DNA from: Posidonia oceanica
Lineage: Eukaryota > Streptophyta > Magnoliopsida > Alismatales > Posidoniaceae
NCBI GenBank assembly: GCA_037176725.1
Contig: JAZBRS010000013.1
Coordinates: 7,009,001 to 7,073,000 of the forward strand
Direction: 5' to 3'
DNA: 64,000 bases
The notes under the pieces were generated by a model. That model searched no databases. It saw only the letters and a program-made list of their open reading frames with translations, and was not told the DNA's origin. A program made the position numbers and the translations under genes. Every line of letters begins with the position of its first letter. The first letter of the stretch is position 1. This document shows, in pieces, positions 12,303-24,613 of the stretch.

Positions 12303-15115
12303 TTAATCAGACCAAGATATCTCATCGTCATTGTAATCATCATTATCATCTTCCTCAATATCATCGTCAGTACCTCCATTCATATCTTTAGAAATACTAG
12401 GCAATAAACCAGGGCAGTTATGAGAGTCATGACCGACATTGTATTGGTCACATTTCTTACAGTTCCTTGGCTTTTTGCCACGATACTCCATGTCGGACTT
12501 CCACCTCTTCCCCACACCATCCCTAGGATGCCCACCTTGCTCGCTACCTTTGGTCTTTGCTTGAGGAGGATTCTTAACAACAACATCTCCAAGTGAATTC
12601 TTTTTTGATAAACGTGTGATTGATCTCTTCGAAGTACATCCGTGTAAACAATCCTGGCTTTCTTTTAAAGACTCACCTCTCTTTTTTGATAATGTATCTT
12701 GCATCTCTTGTCTTACCTCTTTGAAATGCCTCAACAAGATTTCCTTGAGATCATCTGAGCTAATAGCATCATTAATGATATCATTGGCTTGGCGAGATAA
12801 CTCCATGTAAGTTGAAAGCTTCGAACAATCTACATCATCATCATAGATTTTAACCTTGATTCCATTTTTCCTTCCTTTGGTCCATCTCAATTTTATAAGA
12901 TGATCAGGTAAATTGTGACATCCAGAATAATTCAAGAATGCAATCAAGTGAGCACATGGGATTCCCTCATATTCCATATTATGGCAAATACATTTATGAT
13001 TTCCACCATCAATATCTATAGTAACTTTGTAGTTCTCGCTTGTTTCATATCTAAACGCATTGTACATTTTCTTATCCTGCAAAGACAATACGTTTGTCAG
13101 CATCAATGAAAATTTTGAACATCTATTTAAGACAATAATACGAAACTGAAATATATAAAACAGTAATACTATTCCATATCATCTAATTAGTATCTATTTG
13201 CCATGTACGCAGACAGCATGTGCTTCTAAATTGAAAAAAAATCCACACCAACTATTTAGACTGTAGATCTGAAGAATATTGGACACCATGAACAAGAGCT
13301 TCCTTCAATTGTTCTTGAAAATAATGGAAAATTCTTGTAGTGTACAATGCGCATGCATGCTTCTCAATCTTCGAGTTACATATCAGTCTCTGATTATAAT
13401 GCCTATTAGGACGATGAAAAATTATTTAATTCACTAAAAAATCCATTCGTATCAAGTCCGATAATATAACAATTAAAAAAATGTTACCTTTCTACATTAT
13501 CACTGTGATTCTCCTTCTCTCGTTGAGACCTCATTGCATCTTCATATTGAGTCACGAATTCAAACAAGGTATTATATTGAGTGACACGGCTTCTAAGAAA
13601 TGCATTCATAGATTCACTCCTTTGTATTGTCTTCATCCCAGCACAAAAAAAATCAAGCAAGAATATGGGCACCCATTGATGTCTCAACTCAAAAATATCT
13701 CTTAACCATTTGTTATCTTCAATGTTATTGGCAATAATCCATTTCCTCTATCGATCTTCAAATTCATTTGCATAATGGCATTTCCAAAGTGTGTCATGAA
13801 ATTCCTTCATAACTTCCTTCTTATTTGCCAAAGCACCTATCTTCACGAGCAACTTAGAGAGTATGTGCCAACAACAAAGACAATGAACTGTATTAGGAAA
13901 TGAAACTGTCATTGCTGCCTTCGTACCCAAATCCTAGTCAGTTATCATGGTGGGGTGGTGTTTACCTGTACAAGTACAAATTGAAAAAATATACATAATT
14001 ATTACCTCTTAGCGGAACAGTCAAACAAAAAAAACTGAAATCGTGATGCAACATCTCCGAATAACTCGTAATCCTGTATTGATATTGCATCTGCCCAAAT
14101 ATAGTGTGTTAATCTCTTCTCATCATCTACCTTATAAGAATGGAAGAATTTGTCATCTTTACTCTTCCTCTTTTGAAAATGCTCTATAAGCAAATCAGCA
14201 TCATAATCTTTGAATTCCTCAAACAACCATATGAACGACTTTTTCGATTCATTAATCAAGAAAGCGGATGCAAAGATAACAGTCTGACGATGATGATTAA
14301 CCCCACAGAAAGTAGCAAATATCATTAGATACTGATTTGTTTTGAAGTAGTATCAAACGTTACAACATCTCCGAATAACTCGTAATCCTGTATTGATATT
14401 GCATCTGCCCAAATATAGTGTGTTAATCTCTTCTCATCATCTACCTTATAAGAATGGAAGAATTTGTCATCTTTACTCTTCCTCTTTTGAAAATGCTCTA
14501 TAAGCAAATCAGCATCATAATCTTTGATGTCTTCTCTTTTATCACGTCTCAAGTTGTTAATATCATGTGTCGTACAATTTAATTTATCATATCCTTGATA
14601 TTGCACTGCAACAAGTCTAACTATCTGTGATGGTGTAAAACCAATTGACTCCATAACCTCAATAAAGTTCCGCATTGTAAGTGGAATTGACCTATTAACC
14701 TTCAAGTAATGCTGCTTGCTTGGTGATGACACTTCATGGTTATGCTCTCCATTGAATTAGATTACCATCCACATATTAGTCTTGAAATCACGTTTCACTG
14801 TCATAGATGCCTTGCAGCCACATCTAAATGAACCACTTCTATGTTTCCGTTGAGGTGAAGGACATTCATCACCGTCAGAATCTCTTGTGACAGGTTAAGT
14901 GAAAGTTGTTTTCCATGCTTTAATTCCAACATCTCTAACCAAAATCCTTCTTTATTACATACGAACAACTTCAATCCAACTTCACGTTAACCATTCACTT
15001 TATTAACGTATAATTTTTTAGAACATTTCCTAACATCAAACCCAACTCTACGGGCATATAAGCAATAAAAACTGTGACAAGCTCCTAAGTTGGGGAAAAT
15101 CTACCTTACAAATGG
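12303..15115 (-). pseudogene. FAR1/MULE-type transposase pseudogene
   Basis: Modules on the minus strand, in order: a FAR1 DNA-binding WRKY-GCM1-like finger (about 15100-14760, with NLGACHSFYCLYARRVGFD and later RCGCKASMTV...EHNHEV), linker and helix (14732-14540), MULE transposase core (14325-14002, GVNHHRQTVIFASAFLINE; 13930-13748 with CLCCWHIL), SESMN segment (13687-13484), SWIM zinc finger (CICHNMEYEGIPCAHLI, about 13000) and a CCHC knuckle (CKKCDQYNVGHDSHNC, about 12430). A highly acidic tail ends at 12303. Frameshifts and stops separate the modules, and a 165-bp segment is duplicated inside the reading region. FAR1-related proteins are domesticated from such transposases. Here the decay and neighbouring Ulp1 cargo favour a dead transposon. 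Confidence 0.82.
14049..14527. repeat. Identical 165-bp direct duplication inside the transposase pseudogene
   Basis: Bases 14049-14213 and 14363-14527 are identical over 165 positions by eye and lie 314 bases apart. Both encode the same minus-strand segment (DYDADLLIEHF to DYELFGDV). The perfect identity contrasts with the decay of the surrounding pseudogene, so the duplication looks recent, or it is an assembly artefact. Confidence 0.85.
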
Positions 15116-16364
15116 TGTGTCAGACAAATAAGCATTTGATCTTTTTCATACCAAAGAGCATACTCCGGTGTAGGGGTGTACATGGGTCTAAGTTAACTTG
15201 AAAATCGAATCAACCCGACCCATGTGGGTTGAGTTGGGTCAGGCTTTTTTTATCATGGGTTGGGTATGGATCAGAAAATCCCAAACCCGAACTTTCTGGA
15301 TTGGGTATGAATTCCAAGCTTGGGTTACCTGACCCGAACCTGAAAGTATATATATATAATATTAATTATTTATATTTATAAATACATATTATATATATAA
15401 TTTTTTATTTATAAACATCTTCAATCTGTATTAATTTGATTGTAATACCCGACAGTATTAATCTTCAACCTGTATATACCCGATAGTGCAATTCCTTGTT
15501 AATACCATCTTCATGGGTATAATCTTCAACCTGTATTAATTTGATTGTACAGTCTGCTTGCTGGTAGCATTAAACACAGTTTCTTTTTTCACTTCTCATG
15601 CTTGACACTTGTATATATTTCGTAGGCAATACTAGTGGAGCTACTTCTGTTTGTTAAATAACTATACTTTTATTAGCTATTTTTGGGTCAATAAACCATG
15701 AATTATCCTCCAAGTTTTGCAGTCTTCTGATCCTCTGGTTAAGAAAGCACTATTCTCTTGTACTCTTGGAGAAAATTTTTGTTAGATAGCTAAGCAACAC
15801 TAACGTATCGCATGTCAATTTTTTTGACCTTTGATAATGGATGAACTTGTTATCATTTTTTTGTAATTAATAATAGATAAGCTTATGTATTTTTTCTGTG
15901 TAAAATTCAGATGTTATAAAACCCAAAAATTGACCAGACCCAATCTGAAGTTTGTGGATCATTGAGTCTCAACTAAGTGTAAGTTGGATATAGATTTAAA
16001 ATTATCTAACCCAAATAATATAAGTTAGATCATGAATTTACGCTTAATCAGACCTATGTACACCCCTACTCCGATGAGGTAGACGACGATGGATCTACTA
16101 TTCCATCAACGAATGTAATCAACTTGTGGCCACGTAGAATGGACTCAATCAGTGATTTCCACAAAAGAAAATTTATTTCCTCAAACTTGATAGGAACCAG
16201 ATCTCTGATATTTAAAATCACAAGAGAATTAAAAGATGCAGATGAAACCGATGCTGGAATTGCAGAACTTTCCGCACCTATAGGATCGTCTGTTGCAGAT
16301 GGAGATACTTACACCATTGCTTTAGTATCGAGATACACTTACGTAAAAGGATGCTTTAATACCA
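15116..16364 (-). pseudogene. Ty1/copia gag N-terminal fragment, split by a hAT MITE
   Basis: On the minus strand a gag-like segment (about 16340-16069) includes LVPIKFEEINFLLWKSLIES and RGHKLITFVDGIVD, typical of the copia UBN2/gag N-terminus. It resumes after the inserted element at 15162 with EYALWYEKDQMLICLTHHL, the matching tryptophan/DQ motif. The putative ATG is followed two codons later by a stop (TAA). After about 15115 the sequence changes to the FAR1 pseudogene, so the rest of gag and all of pol are missing. Confidence 0.7.
15171..16068. mobile_element. Non-autonomous hAT element (898 bp)
   Basis: The terminal inverted repeats are TAGGGGTGTACATGGGTCT on the left and, read inward from the right, TAGGGGTGTACATAGGTCT. 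The flanking 8-bp target duplication is CTCCGGTG (15163-15170) and CTCCGATG (16069-16076), differing at one base. The interior is AT-rich with GACCCA/TGGGTT-type subterminal repeats and no transposase ORF. It disrupts the copia gag fragment, which reads continuously when the insert and one duplication copy are ignored. Confidence 0.85.
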
Positions 16365-16604
16365 TGAAAATTTTAACAGAAGAGACAGAAAGCAGAGCTC
16401 AGAGCTCATCAACAATGATGGAAATGGTTCTCTTCTTCATATGCCAAAGAGATAGCCCATCCATTTTGTGTTTATATTGATGTGTTACAAGAGTGGGCCA
16501 CAAGGACTCAAGCCCAATAAAAATAAACAACTGTAACTCTTTTAACAAACAAATAACTACCTTGCTAATTAACTAACTAATCATTTGTTAAATGACATTT
16601 ATCA
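16365..16604 (-). mobile_element. 5' LTR of the copia fragment with primer-binding site
   Basis: Minus-strand LTR of about 240 bases, starting TGATAAATGTC (16604) and ending TTTTCA (16365). The sequence immediately after, TGGTATTAAAGCATCC, differs by two bases from the initiator-Met-tRNA primer site usual for Ty1/copia (TGGTATCAGAGC core). The gag fragment follows. No 3' LTR was found. Confidence 0.65.
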
Positions 16605-17169
16605 GAAAAGTCATAGCATCACATTTTAATTTGCCTTAATTACTAACCTATCCCTCATTTAACATAAGTGGAAAACACAAACCAACTCACCACCACCTCT
16701 CCACAACACCACCAGAGTCGCTAAAACCACCGTAACAATACAACCTCACCATCACCATCACCGTCACCACCATTTCCAACAACACAAGATCATCACCATA
16801 ATCACAACCACAACGCCATCAACACACCACACCATCACTACACTGTATTTCTCTGATCATGTACAAGCTTCACCATTTTAATCTTTAAATGAACCATCTC
16901 CATGAAGTTGTACAAGCCTCATAATAATACCGTAGATTTCTTCGGTGCTTCATACTCTTTATTTATTCCCATATACGGTGCATTTCTCCGATTCTCTGCA
17001 AGCTTCATCATAAAAAATAAACTTCTAACAAGCATCTCTAAGTGGTTGCACAAGCCTCATCATAAAACTGTAGATTTCTTCAGTGCTTCGTACTCTTTTA
17101 TCTTCCAGCTGATCTCTGGGCCTGAGAAACGTAGAACATCTTTTCGTCACTCCCATAAATCTCGATAAT
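16605..17169. repeat. CAC/ATC-rich tract and 137-bp diverged tandem duplication
   Basis: At 16680-16830 the DNA is a simple CAC/CAT-rich tract. A unit beginning GTACAAGCCTCATAATAATA near 16909 is repeated near 17046 as GCACAAGCCTCATCATAAAA, both continuing GATTTCTTC(G/A)GTGCTTC. The resulting 88-residue ORF is therefore a repeat and not a recognisable gene. Confidence 0.6.
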
Positions 17170-18782
17170 CGATCTCAAAAAATATGCATCAAGAAATTAA
17201 CGAAATATACAGAACAAGCATGTCTCTGACTCGTTACAACCCAAGAAATGTAAAATCAGAGTATGGCCTCTGGAAATTATTCTCATGAGAAGAATTTATG
17301 ATGCACTTTTAATAGGAAATGATGCACAAGGTAGTCGGCTCTTAGTGAAGTTTAAGGAATAACAGTTAAGATTTGGTAAGAGTTTAGATGTCAGAAATCC
17401 AAACATGTGCGCTAGGATGTAAAATAGAAAACGAATTTGCAAATAAATCATGAAGAAAGAGAATTGCCAGACACATCTGATGCTGGATTCCGTATATGTC
17501 CTGATAAGAACTAATTAAACATGGTATAATTAATAAATATGAGGTCTAAAATGTTTAAATAAAGTTGATCATTGTAGAAGAAATTGTTTTGCAGCCTTAG
17601 TGGGTATAATAAATCTATATGAGATATGAAATGTATGATGAGATTAGATCAAAGTTGGAAAATTATGTGGTGTACTCTTAGTGGCAAGCAAGAACACTAA
17701 ATAATATAACAAATTATCCTTCACTCATTAATATTTATCTGCGTCTGTATTATATTCCTGTAAGTTCATAGTTCACTCCATGCTACAAGATGACTATGTT
17801 CATTTAGCCCCATCAACTCTAGTCCATGATTATGGCAACAAAATGATTTGGAGGTATCCTGAATAGAAACAAAAGTACTCAACAACTGAAGCGTGGGGTG
17901 CCAGTTGTTTTTTTTATGTGCACTTAAACAGCGAAGATATACTTGTGTGAATACCATATGTATGTACATTTCTGTGGAATTACATTAGTTAAAAGAAAAT
18001 GAGAACTCGAAAGTCAGATCTTGGTTTAAATTCTTCAATCATATGAAAGCTTTCAAAGATATTTTGGGTCCACACATGTAAATGACCATGTTGCCAAAAC
18101 ATAAGCAATAGAAAATACTAAAGCAGATCCAAATGACAAGGCTTGCCCGAACCAAACTGATTCAATAAGGATGAACTTTGAAGAAGAAGCTCGATTTTTT
18201 TTAACAGAGAGAAAAAGCTAGACTTGATAGATTTGTATCTGAGTATATAATGTTACTTCAGACCTAACACCCTCATTTTTACAATAATCAAGAAAAGTGG
18301 TTAATTCCAAGAGTAGTTGAATAAAAAACTTGGCATTTGTTAAAAAATTGAACTTTCGAATTTAGAATTTACAGTATATCAATGTTATCTAATAGTGCCA
18401 ATATTAAACTCGGTTTCTTTCCTTCTATTCAAAACACCATCAAGACCTTTTTTTTAGCGGTATACAGCACCATCAAGATGAAAAATATTAATCTACATTA
18501 CTACCACCATCACTTTCATTCATCATAAACTATCTAAATAATATGAAAACTTGTCTTAGATGGAACTAGAGAAGGGACCAGGATAAGTTTTATTTCAAAA
18601 CTCTTGGGTTTCCTTAATTCAGGGAAAGGTGGATTTGTTGGTTACCAGTAACAAAAGAAAACTGTTTCAACAGAGTGCCTATTTTTATTTCAATTAGTTG
18701 GTTTGCAAACAAGATAAAAAGGAAAATCCAGAGCATAGCATTACAACAAATAAAAAGATCTCTTGGCTTTTCATCCAAGAAT
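17170..18782. other. Downstream flank of the GT51 gene
   Basis: AT-rich DNA with no supported gene. The 3' untranslated region of the GT51 gene would begin at 18782 going down, but no clear poly(A) signal can be assigned. Confidence 0.4.
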
Positions 18783-21700
18783 TCAAGTGAGAAATGTACC
18801 TTCAGTGCTCAGTTTTTGTCTCTTCATCACCCATAATTCCAGATCTTCATAGGCTTCCCACAATCTGCTAGCCAGTTCCCAGTCCCAAATACTATTTTTA
18901 CCTGAGATTTTCAGCATATGTTTATTGACATTTCCAGAATTCTGCCAAGATCATGTAAAATATTAGACAATTTTATTTCTTTAAACAATCTCATTCATAT
19001 AATCATTAGATAACTCTTATAAGAACTTCTCAAAAACTTGTTGCATCTTGTGAGTAATGACAACACTATACTTCTCTGTCATACTAGAATGATTTCACTA
19101 GCATAATGAGAGCAGTCAAAATTAGCCATTTGTAGTAGGGTTTAAATATGAATATATTTTCATCATCGAAGTTACACATGCATAAAAAAATATTGTTGTT
19201 ATGCATTAAGTCGATTTAACATACCCCTCTCTCTCATGGTTCCATAAAAGTAAGTCCAACTAAAAAAATTTATTAGAGCATGAAAGGGAAACCATAATGA
19301 CCCAGAAATGGCTCGTGCATCCAGCAATGTCATCTTTTCCTCATTTCGTTATATTCCATGCTTCCGGTCAGATAATGTATACATGAAAGAACTAGAATAT
19401 ATTGACTATGTCATTTAGTTTACGAGGCTAGGAATACAAAAGTACAAACCATTACATCACTGTGTGGTCAGACAACTACTGTTTACTATTTACTTGATTC
19501 AGACTTAACAAGGCTAGGATTGTGGAATATCAATATCTCACCTACTCAAACTTTGATAAAGAAAATGAACCAGATAAGCTGGTCTGACTAGCCCAACCGT
19601 GAATTGGCCAATTCAACTGTGTAAAACCCATTTCTATAATCAAACCACCATGTTTCTTGTTAGATCCGTAATTAATCGTATGGGTCTTTGTGATTGGTAC
19701 AGTTTTATATCCTACAGTTTCAGATAGATCAAGCCAAGCGAAGTGTATCTTCTACCCATCCTGTTGTATATTGTCTCTTTCATTGTGTGTTGTAATAGAA
19801 AATTTTATTTTATTCGATTCTACTTACTTTTTTTACCTCAATGTGCTACACATTGTCTTGATTTCATGTTTGAGAAGTTTGTTAAGACCTAGAATTAGCA
19901 AAATAATTGATGAGGTAATTGACAATCATGTCCTTGCTTTGCATTTGATGAGGTAATTTACCAGCAAATCTGTTTCGCTTTACAACTATAAGACTTGCTA
20001 CTGTTTTTTTTGCAATACAGTATCCTTTAACAAAGATTTGTAACAAGTAGAGAATAATTTGAGCATAAATTCTCCAAAGCAAATATTTTGGATCAAGTGT
20101 AGGAGATTATATTGCATTTAAAAATTGAACTTATGTGATGCTTTTGTTAAGGTTATAGAGTATTTTTTATGCGGACACAAATTTCACAAAAGATCTGGAT
20201 AAAGACATAGAAACCGCCATAAAGAACATGGTAATCTGGATTTTGGGATTTAATATTGTCTTTTGATTTATTTATTTATTTATTTTGGAATCTTTTCTAT
20301 ATTTTCTTTTATCTCATGCATCCCACATCACTCAATAACATTGCAAAGGGCAAACCCAGTGAAAAAGGCTCCCACCAATGTGGAGAACTAAGAAAAGTCC
20401 ATGTGTTTGTAACCTTACACTAACATGCAGAGAGGCTCACCCTCTATCATTTGACAACATTCTAGATGGTAAATAAGAAGATAACTTGGGGATGTACTTC
20501 ATGTTGTTGGTTTTCTTTTTAATTTGGAATTCTTTTATAGTGGCTTTTTTCAGCAGCAAACACAAAAGTTGGTGGCTTTATAGATGCACTTGAGATAATG
20601 TATTTACAATGTTGATGGAAAAATTAGAAAAGATCTTTATGAGAGACAACTCTTACAACTTGACCAAAGATGATTGTGGGTAACAGAAATCACAAAATGC
20701 ACCTCAGTATTTTATTAAAGTAGTTTGTTATCTTTTTAAATGAATTTATATATTTTTTGAAAGATTTTCAGCAATATATTGTGGCAAACTTTTGGAAGGC
20801 ATACTCCACATTTACAAGCAATGGTTGTTCGTAAGTAAGACAAACATGTACTATTTCAGGCTATGATTGGAAAAGACTGTTTTAGTGGACACTGGATGAA
20901 CAATAAGAAAGATAATGTCTATTTTAATTGTTATTACATGTTGACTGCTATCCTCATCTTATATGCTGATTCTTTGCTAAACATTGCACGAAAATTGATT
21001 ATCACGTGTTTTAGGAAGACAAAATAAAGAATTTTGTTCCTATATCTTTTGAAGCTATAGATTTATTTATCGATTGGGTGGTGGCGCCATTGGTTACAGA
21101 CCGTGATTATTTCAATTTTCTGTTAAAGAAGGACAAAATACTAGCTTCCTTGGTTCATGTCTTGCATAAAGATGGCGGTACACATAAAGTATTCACAGTT
21201 CATTTTCGCACAAATGTTTGTCAGTTACTGATTTTCATACTTGGTTTAGATGGTTCTGTATGATTGATACAAGACTAGGAGAGGCTAGAAATATAATCAA
21301 TATTATCTTAAATTTGCTAATTTTGTTAAAGACTTAATCCTAGCTCGCAACAATTATTTAAAACTATGGTATATGGACTGAGTAAATAGGTTATGACATG
21401 ACATGTATGGAATTAAACCATGAATTATGAAGTTATAAACTAGGTAAACGAATTAAAAGGTTTGGTATGCTATTATTTATTATTTACTTTTTTATTACTA
21501 TTGTATACAAGTCGAATTTGTTATAAGACTTATATCCCTTTTTTTGTAGTTGTTTATAGTTGAGGTTTTATTCGTCATATGGTTGTTTCTTTATATGCCA
21601 ACTAGAGATATTTTATATACTTATATTTAAATTGTACAAGTGTATACAGTATACAGGAAATCTTAGCTACTGCATTGGTTCAATTAGTTAAGACCATTGG

Positions 21701-23842
21701 TTGGACTATTTATAATTAGAGATATTTCTTTTTTCAATTTTTAAATGTTTTCTCAAATGTTGAGATCATGCTAATAATAGCACCAGCAATGCTCTAGACA
21801 TTTACTTGCATACATGGAGCAATTTTCCATAAGAAGAAAGAAACAACTGAAACTAACATATATCAATCATAGAGGAAACCATATGTTTTCTCAATATACC
21901 TCCCCAACAGAAAAAGATAGATTTGATCCACGTGGAATATTTGGTCGGTCAGCATCCAAGTAAAGAGGTGGTTTCACAACTGACATTGCCGAGTAAATAT
22001 CAAGAAAGCCCAGTATCACCATCCTCTTTAACACCCTAAGCTGGCGAAAGTTCCCCCTTTAAGAAAGCACCATATTAGAATTCCCTAAGAAATAAAAAAG
22101 ATGTGCAACAGAATATACTAGCATGATCACATAAATGCAATTATGCATACATACAAAAAAAGGTCAACAAGGCATTCAGTTCAAACAATTTCAAGAAAAC
22201 ATAAGGACAAAATTCTACGAAGATATCTTATACAATTCTAATGAGACAACCATGTAACTCCTGCAAGGTTATGACAGAAATTTCACTAACCTTCTAGGAT
22301 CAATCAACGGTGATCGAAGCTCAGGTGCTGGTAAAATACCAGCTAGCATTGCAGACTCACCCAATGTAAGAAAGGAAGGATGCTTCCCAAAGTAAAAAAG
22401 AGATGCAGATTCAATACCATACATTCCATGCCCCCAGTAAACCTATGGAATAGAGAAAATCATTTGTACAATAAGGATAAACAGAAATCAAAGACTACAT
22501 GTTTTACAAAGGTATACCAAATAATGAACTTTACTCTGAACTACTAACAAACAGTTATTAAAACTAGATTTCCCAATTTGCTGAAACATTAAAATTTCAA
22601 AAACGGCTGGACTTTTTCTTGAGTCAAATAACATTTCAAGAAATTGAAGAACACCATTACAATGTCCAGAATACTGCTGTGATCAGTAAACATAGGTGTT
22701 TTCCGTTTGTTGCAAGATATCCATTCCTTCACCCCTACTATTTGTGTCATTTGTCCTTTTGTTCATGATCCAGCATTTATTCTAATTAGCACTTAGATAT
22801 GATTTATAATAATTTTCTTTTGTTGAATTTTTCTTCTTGGAAGTTGTTGTCAATAGAATATGAAACTCATAAGCTCTGTATAAAAAGGGCATATTTGTCT
22901 TCAGTTTTTGCTCTCTCAGTGTAATGGTATCTATTCGAGGGAAATTGAGCGACAAAACAATTAGTTTAGCAGCTAGCCAGCTACTTGTTTCAATGCCGGA
23001 AAAGATATAATTTTTACCTTAAACGCACGAAAAAATAGTCCAAACTTTAGAGATTACTGAGTTTAGCTCAATATACCATACTCAAATACGTATACAGTAT
23101 TCTTCGTTTGGACATTCTTCTCTCCAATGCAAGGGCTAACACCATCTCAACCACCTTTCTAGACACCTTCCTTTCACTATTCAGAAAGACGTTCTTTACA
23201 AGCTGCATTAGAAAACCTATTACATCAGAAACCGTAGAAGCCCAAAACAAACAAAGAACTCACCCTTTGGTGCACAATAAAAAATTCAAAATCCGGAAGA
23301 GAAAAAAAAAAAAAAAAAAAACTCACCTACCCACCCACCTGCTGTGTAATGGTGCTCCCACCCCCGCCCCTAGGAAAATACACCACGGCCCGGGCAATCC
23401 CGACGGGATCGACCCCGACGTGCCGAAAGAACCTCGAATCCTCGGCGGCAACCACGGCCTGAGCCAGATGCTCCGGGTACTCCCCGCACGCCACCTCCGC
23501 CTTCTCGGCGAACGCCAGCAACCGGCGCCACCGGTCGGGGAAGTCGGGAGGGAGGACACCGAGGAGGAGACGGAAACACAGCAGCACGGAGAAGAAGAGG
23601 AGGGATGGGAGTGCGACGTGCAGGAGTGGCGCGGAGGGATTGGACGAGGGTGGATGATTGCGGCGGTTGGAAGGGGCGAAGCATCGGAGAGGGGGGTTCC
23701 GGGGTGGTGGTCGGGTGGATGTGGTAGTGGTGGTGGTTTTGGGAGGAAGGGTTTGGAGCTGGGGAAACGGAGGTGGAGGTGATTTGGGAGTGCGAGGGAC
23801 ATGGGGGCCGAGGGCTGACTGGTTTGGGGTCCGGAGGTCCAA
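18783..23842 (-). CDS. Family GT51 peptidoglycan glycosyltransferase-like protein (MtgA/PBP transglycosylase domain), five exons
   Basis: GT51 enzymes polymerise lipid II into glycan strands. In plants the natural site would be the plastid envelope. The exons are about 23842-23339, 23202-23077, 22442-22291, 22056-21900 and 18941-18783, all with GT-AG junctions in consistent phase, giving about 365 residues. A hydrophobic anchor (LLFFSVLLCFRLLLG) precedes motif I (AAEDSRFFRHVGVD, with the catalytic Glu) and motif II (GGGGSTITQQ), continued in exon 2 by LVKNVFLNSERKVSRK. Exon 2 then has ALALERRMSKRRILYTYLSMVY, where the family normally has ILE-YLN, so the second acidic residue is replaced by Tyr. 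Exon 3 has YWGHGMYGIESASLFYFGK. No in-frame ATG precedes the exon 1 frame. An ATG at 23802 is in another frame. The last exon is assigned by phase and splice sites only. Confidence 0.8.
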
Positions 23843-24587
23843 TTCCTTATTTGATGGCCATTGGATCTAAACTGATCAGCATTATGTATTATAGGGTATG
23901 AATAAAATTTTCACAGCCTAGAATGAGAAAGAAATCGTGAAATCCTTCTTCTAATTTGGATTTTACAACGACGGAGCCTCCCGTGTCTCCCCATCAATGC
24001 AACATCGGTTTTCGCTTTGCTTTCCGACGCTCTCTATCGTCATCGTGCACGTGTCTCCTTCAAAAGTGGCGGCAACTCTTCACCGACGCCATCAACAAAC
24101 AGGTACAAGCCAAGAACATCTTTCTTTCGGTTATACCTCCTCCTCTCTACCCACTACTTGTTTCACATTATCACCATACACGTTTAAATATCCAAACACG
24201 ATGATGGATGCTCCTCTAAACAGTAGAAAATCAGATTGGTTCCTTTGATTCCATGTGTTTGTGTTTGTCGTTTTTGAATATATTTATATTTTTAGTGGTT
24301 GTTGAATGTCCAACACAAGTACGTACAGCCGAGTGTCTGGGAGGAGAAAAAGGGGGAAGGAAGGGGTTTGATTTGAAATCTGTGGTGTCGGATCCGAGGT
24401 GTTGCTTATGGGCCCAATGACACATAATCGGGTTCATATTGCCAAAAACGGGTCCTTAATCGCGATTCATGAGACACCATTACGAGCTATCGAAGAACCA
24501 AAGCAGACTACCCACCCACGTTTAATCTAAGGTATATATATATATCATTTCGGATGGTGGCAAGAGTTGAATTTAGTTGTGCCTTGT
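23843..24587. other. Flank upstream of GT51, possible divergent exon
   Basis: A plus-strand frame from the ATG at 23997 encodes about 38 residues up to a good donor (CAACAAACAG|GTACAAG at 24112). No following exon is recognisable. It may be the first exon of an unidentified transcript or chance. Confidence 0.25.
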
Positions 24588-24613
24588 CGTCCGTCCGTCC
24601 GTCCGTCCGTCGT
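24588..24613. repeat. (GTCC)n microsatellite
   Basis: About six tandem copies of the tetranucleotide GTCC/CCGT. Confidence 0.9.

Noticed and set aside
23323..23802. 159-residue minus-strand ORF starting at an ATG
   Set aside because: It overlaps GT51 exon 1 in the wrong frame for the catalytic motifs. It is relevant only as a possible source of the start codon.
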